DNA from: Carbonactinospora thermoautotrophica
Lineage (GTDB): Bacteria > Actinomycetota > Actinomycetes > Streptomycetales > Carbonactinosporaceae
DNA length: 64,000 bases
Direction: 5' to 3'
NCBI RefSeq assembly: GCF_001543895.1
Contig: NZ_JYIJ01000019.1
Span: 248,001 to 312,000 of the forward strand
The notes below the pieces were generated by a model. It saw nothing but the letters and a program-made list of their open reading frames with translations. It was not told the origin of the DNA and did no database searches. Both the position numbers and the translations under genes were made by a program. The first letter of the stretch is position 1. Every line of letters starts with the position of its first letter. This document shows, piece after piece, positions 24,047-32,159 of the stretch.

Positions 24047-25573
24047 GTGAAGGACATCACCCCCCTCGCTGGGACGGTGGTCGGCGACGCCTGGGGACGG
24101 GAGGCCGCGTACGACGCGTACGCCGACGGCCTCCACACGTACTGCCTGTCCCTGCTGCAAGACCACGACGTCGCGGCCGACGCGCTGTACGACACCTTCG
24201 TGGTCGCCGACCACCACATCGTCGAGCTGCGCGCCTCGGACCGGCTGAAGCCCTGGCTTTACGCGCTCGCCCGGAACGAGTGCCTGCGCCGGCTCCGCGG
24301 CGAGGTCACGTCCTCCCACAACCTGAACCGGGCGCACGCCGAGGAGGCAGTGGCCGACCTGGAACGAAACCTGCGCCGGGCCGAGCTGCACTCGCTGCTC
24401 TGGCCGGAGGCGCAGGGGCTGGACCCGCAGGCCCGGGAGGCGCTGGAGCTGTCGGTACGGCACGGGCTGGCCGGCCCCGACCTCGCCAAGGTCCTCGGCA
24501 TCACGCCGGAGTACGCCCACGCGCTGCTCTCCCGGGCGTGGCAGGAGGTGGAGCTCACCCGGGCGGTCCTCACCGTGGTGAACGCGGGCGACGTCCAGTG
24601 CCGGGAGCGGAACCGCCTGGTCGGGAGCTGGGACGGCGACCTGACCGCGCAGGTGCGCAAGCGGTTCAAGCGGCACCTGCAGCGGTGCGCGGCCTGTGAG
24701 ACCGTGGCCCGTGGCGCGGCCGGCGCCTCGATGCTGCCGGGCATGCTGCCGCTGGTCGCCGCGCCGCGGGCGCTGCGCGACCGGATCCTCGGCGACCTCG
24801 GGGCGGGCCGGCGCCAGCGCAAGCACCTGGAGATCGCGCGCCGGGCCGCGCACTTCGACGCGGAGGGGTTCCCCGTACCGTACGACCGGAAGTCCGGGTT
24901 CGGGCGGTCGTGGCGCCGGCCGGCGGTCGCGGCGGTGGTCGTGCTCGCCGCGTCCGCGAGTTGTCTGATCGCATGGAAAACGAATTCCACCGAACCGGTG
25001 ACCGTGCTCGCCGGGCCCCAGGTCAGGGCGCCGTACCACCCTGGGGCCGATGACCGTCGCCAGTCGCCCGAGCCGCCGGCCCAGGCAGACCCCACGGCAC
25101 ATCCCACCGTGACCCCCACGCTCACGGTCGCCCCGAGCCTGACCGCGCCGAAGACCGCGGCGGCCAACAACCGCTCGACGCTGGAGCAGCCGACCCCTGC
25201 CCGCCCGTCGCGGAGCCGGCCCGCCACCCCGGGGAAGAGCGGCCCGCAGCCGACGCCGAGCCAGTCCACGCCCACGCCGGCGCCGGGCGAGCTGCGGTTG
25301 TCGCAGCAGCAGGTCGACCTGGGGGATGGGGACCAGGCCACGGTCACGCTGCGGAACACCGGCGGCAGCCCGGTCAGCTGGCGGGCGGAGTACCCCGCGG
25401 ACCTCCTGTCGGTAAGCCCGGCCTCCGGAACGCTCCAGCCCGGGCAGGAGCAGACCATCACCATCACGATCCACAACCGGCCGGCCGAGAACTGGCAGAC
25501 CCAGATCACCTTCCTGCCCGGCCAGCTCGTGCTCACCGTGACCGGCAACGGCACGTCCACCCCAGGGGGCTGA
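24047..25573 (+). CDS. Sigma-like/zinc-motif fusion with transmembrane segment and extracytoplasmic domain (paralogue 2)
   Basis: The 508-residue protein has sigma region 2-like (AYADGLHTYCLSLLQDHDVAADALYDTFVVADHHI...WLYALARNECLRRL) and region 4-like (PQAREALELSVRHGLAGPDLAKVLGITPEYAHALL) segments. The zinc motif HLQRCAACE follows, with a tail RRAAHFDAEGFPVPYDRKS like paralogue 1. It then adds one transmembrane helix (about 285-305), a Pro/Thr-rich linker and a C-terminal beta-sandwich (LSQQQVDLGDGDQATVTLRNTGGSPVSW), Hydin/BACON-like. TACGTT at 24034-24039 lies seven bases before the GTG. A membrane-tethered sigma-like protein with an outside sensor domain is unusual; membrane tethering argues for an anti-sigma or one-component sensor role. 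Confidence 0.7.
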   Translation: MKDITPLAGTVVGDAWGREAAYDAYADGLHTYCLSLLQDHDVAADALYDTFVVADHHIVELRASDRLKPWLYALARNECLRRLRGEVTSSHNLNRAHAEEAVADLERNLRRAELHSLLWPEAQGLDPQAREALELSVRHGLAGPDLAKVLGITPEYAHALLSRAWQEVELTRAVLTVVNAGDVQCRERNRLVGSWDGDLTAQVRKRFKRHLQRCAACETVARGAAGASMLPGMLPLVAAPRALRDRILGDLGAGRRQRKHLEIARRAAHFDAEGFPVPYDRKSGFGRSWRRPAVAAVVVLAASASCLIAWKTNSTEPVTVLAGPQVRAPYHPGADDRRQSPEPPAQADPTAHPTVTPTLTVAPSLTAPKTAAANNRSTLEQPTPARPSRSRPATPGKSGPQPTPSQSTPTPAPGELRLSQQQVDLGDGDQATVTLRNTGGSPVSWRAEYPADLLSVSPASGTLQPGQEQTITITIHNRPAENWQTQITFLPGQLVLTVTGNGTSTPGG

Positions 25574-25700
25574 AAACATCCACCCAGGCGGCCCACGTCG
25601 CGTTCTCCCAGCTTGAGCGTCCTTTCCCGGGGCGGGCTGCCTCCGCCATCGGTGGGAGGGCGGCGCGCGTTGCCCGCCCGCGACCGGTAGCGTCACTGGT

Positions 25701-26684
25701 ATGCGACTTGGTGTCCTGGACGTGGGCTCCAACACCGTCCACCTGCTCGTCGTGGACGCCCACCACGGTGCGCGGCCACAGCCGGCGTACTCGTACAAGA
25801 CCGAGCTCCGCCTGGCTGAGCTGCTGGACGACCACGGCAGGCTCGGCGAGAAGAGCATGCGACGCCTGGAGCAGGCGGTCGCCGAGGCCATGCGAGTCGC
25901 CGAGGACAAGGGCGTGGAGGAGCTCCTCGCCTTCGCCACCTCGGCGATACGCGAGGCGGTCAACGGCGAGGAGGTCATCGAGCGGGTGCGCCGCGACACC
26001 GGCGTGGAGCTGGCGGTGTTGCCCGGCGGGGACGAGGCGCGGCTGACGTTCCTGGCGGTGCGGCGCTGGTTCGGCTGGTCGTCCGGACGGCTGCTGGTAC
26101 TGGACATCGGCGGCGGGTCGCTGGAGATGGCCTGCGGCATCGACGAGGAGCCGGACGTGGCGATCTCGCTGCCGCTCGGCGCCGGCCGGCTCACCCGTAG
26201 CTGGTTCACCGCCGACCCGCCGCCGCAGCGCGAGATCCGGGCGTTGCGCAAGTACGTGCGCACCGAGATCGCCAAGTCGGTGGGCGAGCTGACCCGGTTC
26301 GGGCCGCCGAACCACGCGGTCGCCACCTCCAAGACGTTCAAGCAGTTGGCCCGGATCTGTGGCGCGGCCCCGTCGAGCGAGGGCCCGTACGTGCGGCGGG
26401 TGCTGTCGCACGAGAAGCTGCTCGAATGGCTGCCGAAGCTGGCGGCGATGACCAGCGCGGAGCGGGCCGAGCTGCCCGGTGTCTCGCCCGGCCGGGCCCC
26501 GCAGTTGCTCGCCGGGGCCGTCGTCGCGGACGCGGCCATGGATCTGCTGGAGGTCCGCGAGCTGGAGATCTGTCCGTGGGCGCTGCGGGAGGGCATAATC
26601 CTGCGCCGTCTGGACTGGATGGACGGGCGGAATCTGCGCAAGATTGGTGAGTACCACAGGAATGTGGACAGGCGTGCCGTGTAA
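25701..26684 (+). CDS. ppx: Ppx/GppA-family exopolyphosphatase
   Basis: The 327-residue protein has the ASKHA phosphatase fold: N-terminal [17 protein letters not shown] phosphate loop, then [14 protein letters not shown] and the C-terminal [20 protein letters not shown]. It corresponds in size and context to M. tuberculosis Rv0496 (Ppx1), which hydrolyses short polyphosphate, and lacks the extra C-terminal domains of E. coli Ppx. TAGCGT at 25688-25693 lies seven bases before the ATG, so the mRNA is probably leaderless. The next gene is the sugar isomerase, as in mycobacteria. Confidence 0.88.
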   Translation: MRLGVLDVGSNTVHLLVVDAHHGARPQPAYSYKTELRLAELLDDHGRLGEKSMRRLEQAVAEAMRVAEDKGVEELLAFATSAIREAVNGEEVIERVRRDTGVELAVLPGGDEARLTFLAVRRWFGWSSGRLLVLDIGGGSLEMACGIDEEPDVAISLPLGAGRLTRSWFTADPPPQREIRALRKYVRTEIAKSVGELTRFGPPNHAVATSKTFKQLARICGAAPSSEGPYVRRVLSHEKLLEWLPKLAAMTSAERAELPGVSPGRAPQLLAGAVVADAAMDLLEVRELEICPWALREGIILRRLDWMDGRNLRKIGEYHRNVDRRAV

Positions 26685-26734
26685 ACACCGTCGGTGGTAC
26701 GTGTAACCGGAGAATCCGCGTAGGCTGGGCACTC

Positions 26735-27622
26735 GTGAGCGATCACCATGAACCACTCGACATGACCGTTGTCGACCACCAGGCACACGCCGTGCGGGAG
26801 CCGGACGCCATCCTTCGCGTGCCCACGGCGCAGATCGCTCTGTCCACAGCGTCGGTCTACCCGGAGTCGACCGCGAGCGCCTTCGAGATCGCGTCCCGCC
26901 TGGGGTACGACGGCATCGAGGTCATGGTCTGGACGGACCGGGTCAGCCAGGACACCACGGCGTTGCGGTACCTGTCCGACCACTACGGCATCCCGATCCT
27001 CGCGATCCACGCGCCGTGCCTGCTCATCACACAGCGGGTGTGGGGCAGTGACCCCTGGGCGAAGCTCAGGCGTGCCCAGCGGATGGCGGAGGCGGTCGGC
27101 GCCTCCACCGTGGTGGTGCATCCGCCGTTCCGCTGGCAGCGGGAGTACGCGCGCGGGTTCGTCGAGGGGCTGCAGCGCATGCGCGAGGAGACCGACGTCA
27201 AGTTCGCGGTGGAGAACATGTTCCCGTGGCGGGCCCGCGGCCGGGAGATGGAGGCGTACGCGCCCGGCTGGAACGTGCTCGACGAGGACTACGACCACTA
27301 CACGCTGGATCTCTCGCACACCGCGACCGCCCGCAACGACGCCCTTGCCGTGGCCAAGGCCATGGGGGAGCGGCTGGCCCACGTGCACCTCGCCGACGGC
27401 ACCGGGTCCAGCAAGGACGAGCACCTGGTGCCCGGACGCGGCACCCAGCCGTGCGCGGAGCTGCTGGAACTGCTGGCGCGTCAGGAGTACTCGGGCTCGA
27501 TCGTGCTCGAGGTGAACACGCGCCGGGTGAGCCGGGAGCAGCGCGAGGCCGACCTGGCCGAGGCGCTGGCCTTCACCCGGCTCAACCTGGCCGCCGCGAT
27601 GGAGGTCCCCGAGCGCCGGTGA
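26735..27622 (+). CDS. Sugar phosphate isomerase/epimerase-like TIM-barrel protein
   Basis: This 295-residue AP-endonuclease-2/xylose-isomerase-like barrel shows typical metal-site segments: [58 protein letters not shown] and GSIVLEVN. These supply the usual Glu, His, Asp and Glu ligands. It matches the position of Rv0498 in the conserved mycobacterial block. TAGGCT at 26721-26726 precedes the GTG by eight bases; an ATG at 26762 is an alternative start. Substrate unknown. Confidence 0.85.
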   Translation: MSDHHEPLDMTVVDHQAHAVREPDAILRVPTAQIALSTASVYPESTASAFEIASRLGYDGIEVMVWTDRVSQDTTALRYLSDHYGIPILAIHAPCLLITQRVWGSDPWAKLRRAQRMAEAVGASTVVVHPPFRWQREYARGFVEGLQRMREETDVKFAVENMFPWRARGREMEAYAPGWNVLDEDYDHYTLDLSHTATARNDALAVAKAMGERLAHVHLADGTGSSKDEHLVPGRGTQPCAELLELLARQEYSGSIVLEVNTRRVSREQREADLAEALAFTRLNLAAAMEVPERR

Positions 27623-27694
27623 CCCGGCGCGCCCTGCGCTTGGATTCCCCGGCGACGGATTCTCGCCCCGGTGACGTGACGCGGGGACCGGCGG

Positions 27695-28315
27695 TCAGGT
27701 CGCGGGGGCGATGCCCGGATCGGTGAGGTACCGCTGCAGCGTCGGCGCGATCACCGGGATCAACTGCTCGGGCGGCATGGACGCCAGCGGCTCGACCTTG
27801 AGCACGTACCGGATCGAGATGAGCCCGACCAGCTGCGAACCGATCAGGGTGGCGCGCAGCTCGGGCTGTGGCAGGTCCAGGTTGGCCGCGACCCGCCGGA
27901 ACAGCTCCTGGATGAGGAAGCCGCGCAGCATCCGGGCGCCCTGCTCGCTGGTGTGCACGGACCGGATGACCGCGAGCCCCCGCTCCCGCCCGGCCGGGTC
28001 CTCCCACACGCTGAAGAACAGCCGCGCGATGCGCTCGCCCAGTCCCTCGACCCCGCCCGCGACGAGCTTCGGCACGATCTCGGCGGGGTTGAACGGGAAC
28101 TGCAGCGCCTCGACGAAAACCCGCTCCTTCGACCCGAAGTAGTGGTACACCAGCGCTGGGTCCACGCCGGCCAGCCGGGCGATGCCCCGGATGGAAGTCT
28201 TCTCGTACCCGTGCGCGGCGAACTCCGACAACGCGGCGGCCAGGATCTGGCCGCGGGTGTCTTCTGAGCCGGGTCGGCGTCCGGGGCCGCGTCGCGAGGT
28301 GACCTGCCTGTTCAC
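27695..28315 (-). CDS. TetR-family transcriptional regulator
   Basis: The 206-residue protein has an N-terminal basic arm and the TetR HTH (TRGQILAAALSEFAAHGYEKTSIRGIARLAGVDPALVYHYFGSKERVF). A helical ligand domain containing the TetR_C segment (VIRSVHTSEQGARMLRGFLIQELFRRVAANLDLPQPELRATLIGSQLVGLISIRYVLKVEPLA) follows, as in many actinomycete regulators of drug-export ABC genes. A TAGAGT box is seven bases before the GTG at 28315 (four before an ATG at 28318), which favours GTG. The nearby ABC transporter (29220-29968) is broken and may have been its target. Confidence 0.88.
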   Translation of the reverse strand: MNRQVTSRRGPGRRPGSEDTRGQILAAALSEFAAHGYEKTSIRGIARLAGVDPALVYHYFGSKERVFVEALQFPFNPAEIVPKLVAGGVEGLGERIARLFFSVWEDPAGRERGLAVIRSVHTSEQGARMLRGFLIQELFRRVAANLDLPQPELRATLIGSQLVGLISIRYVLKVEPLASMPPEQLIPVIAPTLQRYLTDPGIAPAT

Positions 28316-28466
28316 CATCCCAACTCTACGAGCGCGTTGCGACCCGCTCCGGTGTCCTGGGGTTCCCGCCGCTTGCCTCCGTTTTCCCCGGATCTCCTGG
28401 CGCAAGATCGCGAACGGCGGTACGAAAAGGGGTGCAAGCCCGATCCTGGCGGTGGAGGAGAACCCG

Positions 28467-29156
28467 ATGCGTGGTGAGTTGCTGGGCAGCTCGGTCGAGC
28501 CGGGCCTGTCGGCGATGTCGCTGCAGAACCCGAAGATGCTTCGCGTCGACCTGGACGGCGAGGTGATCGCCCGGCAGGGGGCGATGGTCGCGTACCAGGG
28601 TGAGATCGACTTCAAGTACCAGGGCAGCGGCGTGAAGCGGCTGCTCAAGAAGATGGTGACCGGCGAGGGCCTGCCGCTGATGCGCTGCGAGGGCTCCGGG
28701 CGGGTGTTCTTCGCCCGCGAGGCCCGGGACATCCAGATCATCGAGCTGGAGGGCGAGTCCCTCACGGTCAACGGGGACAACGTGCTGGCGTTCGAGGCCA
28801 CGCTGGACTGGGACATCCGGCGGGTCGAGGGGCTCGGCGTGTTCCTCGGGGGCGTGTTCAACACCGTGTTCACCGGGTACGGCGCGTTGGCGATCACCTG
28901 CGACGGCCCGCCGGTCGTGCTGGACCCCACCGAGCTGCCCACGTACGTGGACCTGGGCGCGGCCGTCGCGTGGACCACGTCGCTGCGCACCAGCATCCGC
29001 AACACCATGGGCCTGGGCACCCTGTTCGGCCGGGGTAGCGGGGAGAAGGTGCAGATCGGGTTCAGCGGCGAGGGATTCGTGGTGGTGCAGCCTTCGGAGG
29101 GTCGCGGCGAGTCCTGGTCGTCCGGCAACAGCGGCGAGGAGGCCGAGGAGAACTGA
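28467..29156 (+). CDS. AIM24-family protein
   Basis: The 229-residue protein is a beta-rich AIM24/TIGR00266-type fold: GELLGSSVEPGLSAMSLQNPKMLRVDLDGEVIARQGAMVAYQG, FFAREARDIQIIELEGESLTVNGDNVLAFEATLDWDI and the glycine-rich ALAITCDGPPVVLD...YVDLGAAVAW repeats. GGAGGAG lies six bases before the ATG; a longer upstream frame overlaps the TetR gene and is rejected. Bacterial AIM24 proteins are uncharacterised; the yeast namesake is mitochondrial. The gene ends at a strong terminator. Confidence 0.85.
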   Translation: MRGELLGSSVEPGLSAMSLQNPKMLRVDLDGEVIARQGAMVAYQGEIDFKYQGSGVKRLLKKMVTGEGLPLMRCEGSGRVFFAREARDIQIIELEGESLTVNGDNVLAFEATLDWDIRRVEGLGVFLGGVFNTVFTGYGALAITCDGPPVVLDPTELPTYVDLGAAVAWTTSLRTSIRNTMGLGTLFGRGSGEKVQIGFSGEGFVVVQPSEGRGESWSSGNSGEEAEEN

Positions 29157-29163
29157 GCCCGCG

Positions 29164-29210
29164 GCGCGCCCCGGCCCGGGGTCCAACCCCGGGCCGAGGC
29201 GCGCTATTTT
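29164..29210 (+). terminator. Rho-independent terminator after the AIM24 gene
   Basis: GCGCGCC(C)CGGCCCGGGG, loop TCCAA, CCCCGGGCCG(A)GGCGCGC followed by TATTTT: a long stem with one mismatch pair and a U-rich tail. Confidence 0.85.
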
Positions 29211-29219
29211 CAGCACCTG

Positions 29220-29968
29220 ATGAATTATCCGTGTGGAGAACCAGCCCTGTCCGTCGAGCGGCTGCGCGTCGTCCGGGGCCGGTGCTGGACGACGTCTCCT
29301 GCACCGTGCCCCGCGGCACGCTCGCCGGCCTGATCGGCCTGCTGCGCTGGATCTTCGACGCCAGCCCGCGCGTGTTCGACCAGATCGGCGCGCCGCTGCT
29401 CGGGGTCTTCCCGTTCGTGGTGATGTTCCTGGTCACGTCGGTCGCCACCTTGCGCGAGCGCACCTCCGGCACCCTGGAGCGGCTGCTCAGCCTGCCGCTC
29501 GCCAAGCTGGACCTGCTGCTCGGGTACGCCCTCGCGTTCGGCCTGGTCGCCGCCGTCCAGGCGGCGCTCGCCACCTGGTTCACCCTCGGCGTGCTCGGCC
29601 TCGACGTCGCCGGATCGCCTGCGGTGCTCGTGCTGGTGGCCGTCCTGGACGCCCTGCTCGGTGTCGCCCTCGGCCTGTTCGTGAGCGCGTTCGCGGCGAC
29701 CGAGTTCCAGGCGGTGCAGTTCATGCTGGCCGTGGTGCTGCCGCAGTTCCTGCTGTGCGGGCTCCTGGTGCTCCGGGACCAGCTCGACCCGGTCCTGCGC
29801 GTGGTCTCCGACGCGTTGCCCCTTTCGTATGCGGTCGACGCCATGAGGTACGTGACACGGTCGCCCGAAGCGGGCACAGAACTGGTACAGGACCTCGCGG
29901 TCATCGCGGGAGCCTGCGTCGCCGCCCTCGCCCTCGGCGCGGCCACGCTGCGCAGACGGACTCCGTAG
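29220..29968 (+). pseudogene. ABC transporter remnant: ATPase N-terminus fused by deletion to permease C-terminus
   Basis: From ATG 29220 the frame reads NYPCGEPALSVERLRVVRG, the start of an ABC ATPase. One base is lost near 29279, after which VLDDVSCTVPRGTLAGLIG continues the ATPase up to just before where the P-loop should stand. The sequence then jumps directly into the second half of an ABC-2 permease (GVFPFVVMFLVTSVATLRERTSGTLERLLSLPLAKLDLLLGY ... LPLSYAVDAMRYV). A single deletion removed the P-loop, the rest of the ATPase and the first permease helices. The remaining frame from 29231 is open, but no transporter can result. Confidence 0.75.
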
Positions 29969-30062
29969 GCGGACTCGCCGAGCACCCCGGCGACCCGCGA
30001 CCTACCCTGGGAGGGCCGGCGACCCCGGCTCCCTGCTTCTCCCCACGAGGAGGACGGTAAGC

Positions 30063-30992
30063 GTGCTTCGCCGTGTGCTTCTCGCGGCCTCCCGCAGCGA
30101 GAAGATGAAGAACGCGATCGAGACCTGGCCGGTCTCCAGAAGCGTGGTCAGGCGTTTCGTCGCAGGCACCAGCGTGGACGACGCGATCCGCGTCACCCGC
30201 CTCCTGACCAACGACGGGCTGCTGGTGACGCTGGACCACTTGGGTGAGGACACGCTGGACCGTCAGCAGGCCGACGCGACCCGGGACGCGTACCTGGTCC
30301 TGCTCCAGCGGCTCGCCGAAGCCGGTCTCACCGAGGGCGCGGAGGTCTCGCTCAAGCTCTCCGCCATAGGCCAGGCCCTTCCGGGTGACGGTGAGAAGAT
30401 CGCGTGCGAGAACGCGTACAAGATCTGCGAAGCCGCCCGCGCCGCCGGCACCACGGTCACCCTCGACATGGAGGACCACACCACCACCGACTCCACCCTT
30501 GCGATCCTGCGGGAGCTGCGGCGGGACTTCCCGTGGGTCGGCGCGGTCCTGCAGGCGTACCTCAAGCGCACCGAGGCTGACTGCCGCGACCTCGCGTACG
30601 AGGGCTCACGGGTGCGGCTCTGCAAGGGCGCGTACGCCGAGCCCGCATCCGTCGCCTACCAGGACGAGCACGAGGTGGACCGCTCGTACGTGCGCTGCCT
30701 CAAGATCCTGATGGGTGGCCGGGGCTACCCGATGGTGGCCACGCACGACCCGCGGCTCATCGAGATCGCCGGCGCGCTCGCCGTCCAGTTCGGCCGCGAC
30801 CAGGGCACGTACGAGTACCAGATGCTCTACGGCGTGCGCACCGAAGCGCAGCGCCGGCTGGCCGGGGCCGGCGAGAGGATGCGCGTGTACGTGCCGTACG
30901 GCCAGCAGTGGTACGGCTACCTCATGCGCCGCCTCGCCGAGCGGCCGGCGAACCTGGCGTTCTTCCTCCGGTCGCTGGCGTCCCGCCGGTAG
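30063..30992 (+). CDS. putA: Proline dehydrogenase (monofunctional)
   Basis: The 309-residue FAD enzyme oxidises proline to pyrroline-5-carboxylate. Family motifs are VSLKLSAIGQ, TTVTLDMEDHTTTD, VLQAYLKRTEADC (flavin and substrate strand), RVRLCKGAYAEP, and the C-terminal YEYQMLYGVR and VYVPYG...YLMRRLAERPAN. It is a single-domain protein, unlike the PutA fusion of enterics. GAGGAGG lies eight or nine bases before the GTG. It sits just upstream of proC, so opposing catabolic and biosynthetic enzymes of the proline cycle are neighbours. Confidence 0.95.
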   Translation: MLRRVLLAASRSEKMKNAIETWPVSRSVVRRFVAGTSVDDAIRVTRLLTNDGLLVTLDHLGEDTLDRQQADATRDAYLVLLQRLAEAGLTEGAEVSLKLSAIGQALPGDGEKIACENAYKICEAARAAGTTVTLDMEDHTTTDSTLAILRELRRDFPWVGAVLQAYLKRTEADCRDLAYEGSRVRLCKGAYAEPASVAYQDEHEVDRSYVRCLKILMGGRGYPMVATHDPRLIEIAGALAVQFGRDQGTYEYQMLYGVRTEAQRRLAGAGERMRVYVPYGQQWYGYLMRRLAERPANLAFFLRSLASRR

Positions 30993-31118
30993 GGGCCGTT
31001 TCCCGCCGGCCCGGGCTGGGTCGGTTGGACAAAGCCGGTTCGACAGCCGGTTCGGCAGCCGCTTCGATAGTGACGGCTACCAAGCACGAGCTACCGATCA
31101 CGAGAGGTGGACACCCCG

Positions 31119-31181
31119 ATGAGCGAGCGCGGCGAGCGAATCGTCGAAGCCCGTGCCCGCGCCGAGGAGGTGCGAGCATGA
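31119..31181 (+). CDS. Coupled 20-codon mini-ORF before proC (MSERGER... type)
   Basis: An ATG at 31119 with GAGAGGTGG upstream opens a 20-codon frame beginning MSERGERIVEAR. Its TGA (31179-31181) overlaps the proC ATG at 31178 as ATGA. The last codons contain the GAGGAGG used by proC. Its first bases (ATGAGCGAGCGCGGCGAGCG) nearly repeat the mini-ORF before nadC. I infer a coupling leader that belongs to a small dispersed element found in front of actinobacterial genes. Confidence 0.55.
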   Translation: MSERGERIVEARARAEEVRA

Positions 31182-31987
31182 GCCAGCGGATCGCTGTGAT
31201 CGGCGCGGGCAAGATGGGCGAGGCCCTGCTGTCCGGCATGCTGCGGGCCGGCAAGCAGCCGGGCGACCTGATGGCGACCGTCCGGCGCGCCGAGCGCGCG
31301 AAGCTGCTCCGCGAGCGGTACGGCATCGAGATCGTCACGAACGCCGAGGCCGCCAAGAGCGCGGACACCCTGATCCTCGCGGTCAAGCCGCAGGACATGG
31401 AGGTCCTGCTGGACGAGCTGAGCCCGTACGTGTCCGCGAACCAGCTCATCGTCTCGGTCGCGGCCGGTATCACGACCGGGTTCATCGAACGCCGGCTCAC
31501 CGAGGGCGTGCCGGTCGTCCGGGTCATGTCCAACACGCCGGTGCTGGTCGACGAGGCGATGAGCGCGATCTCGCCCGGCGCGCACGCCGCCGAAGAGCAC
31601 CTGCGGCGCACCGAGGAGATCTTCAAGCCGGTCGGCAAGACGATCCGGGTGCCGGAGTCGCAGCAGGACGCCGTGACCGCGCTGTCCGGCTCCGGCCCGG
31701 CGTACTTCTACTACCTGGTCGAGGCCATGACCGACGCCGGCCTCCTGCTCGGCCTGCCGCGCGCGGTCGCGCACGAGCTGGTCGTGCAGACCGCGATCGG
31801 CGCCGCGGTGATGATGCGCGACTCCGGCGAGCACCCGGTCATCCTGCGCGAGGCCGTGACCTCCCCGGCCGGCACGACCGCCGTCGCCGTCAAGGAGCTG
31901 GAGAACCACAGCGTGCGCGCCGCCCTGATCGCCGCCCTGGAGGCCGCCCGCAACCGGTCCCGGGAGCTGGCGTCCGGGCACGAGTGA
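31178..31987 (+). CDS. proC: ProC, pyrroline-5-carboxylate reductase
   Basis: ProC (269 residues) performs the last step of proline synthesis. The Rossmann motif is IAVIGAGKMGEALLSGML, and VKPQDMEVLLDEL lies before the second half. The family signature in the C-terminal helical domain is ALSGSGPAYFYYLVEAMTDAGLLLGLPR...LREAVTSPAGTTAVAVKELE. Length is typical. Translation is coupled to the upstream mini-ORF by ATGA. Position matches Rv0500. Confidence 0.97.
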   Translation: MSQRIAVIGAGKMGEALLSGMLRAGKQPGDLMATVRRAERAKLLRERYGIEIVTNAEAAKSADTLILAVKPQDMEVLLDELSPYVSANQLIVSVAAGITTGFIERRLTEGVPVVRVMSNTPVLVDEAMSAISPGAHAAEEHLRRTEEIFKPVGKTIRVPESQQDAVTALSGSGPAYFYYLVEAMTDAGLLLGLPRAVAHELVVQTAIGAAVMMRDSGEHPVILREAVTSPAGTTAVAVKELENHSVRAALIAALEAARNRSRELASGHE

Positions 31988-32147
31988 GCCGACCGATCGC
32001 GCCGCGCTGACCGGGGGCCGCGGCCGCGGACCCGCGCCCGGGTGAGCCGGCTCCTACCGCGCGTACCACCGCGAGCCGGCCCGCGTCGATTACCGCGCCT
32101 GCCGCCCGTGAGGAAGCCCTGGGTCAGGCTTTTCCAAGCCCGGTTCA

Positions 32148-32153
32148 TACGAT
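32148..32153 (+). promoter_or_regulatory. -10 box of the MacAB-like exporter operon
   Basis: TACGAT is six bases before the GTG at 32160, with no Shine-Dalgarno sequence; it predicts a leaderless mRNA for the three-gene exporter operon. Confidence 0.45.
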
Positions 32154-32159
32154 GGCAGG

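Noticed and set aside
23942-27424. 1160-codon open frame on the minus strand
   Set aside because: It covers the second sigma-like gene, ppx and the isomerase in antisense, has Arg/Pro/Gly-rich composition without any family motif, and arises from the high GC third positions of the real genes.
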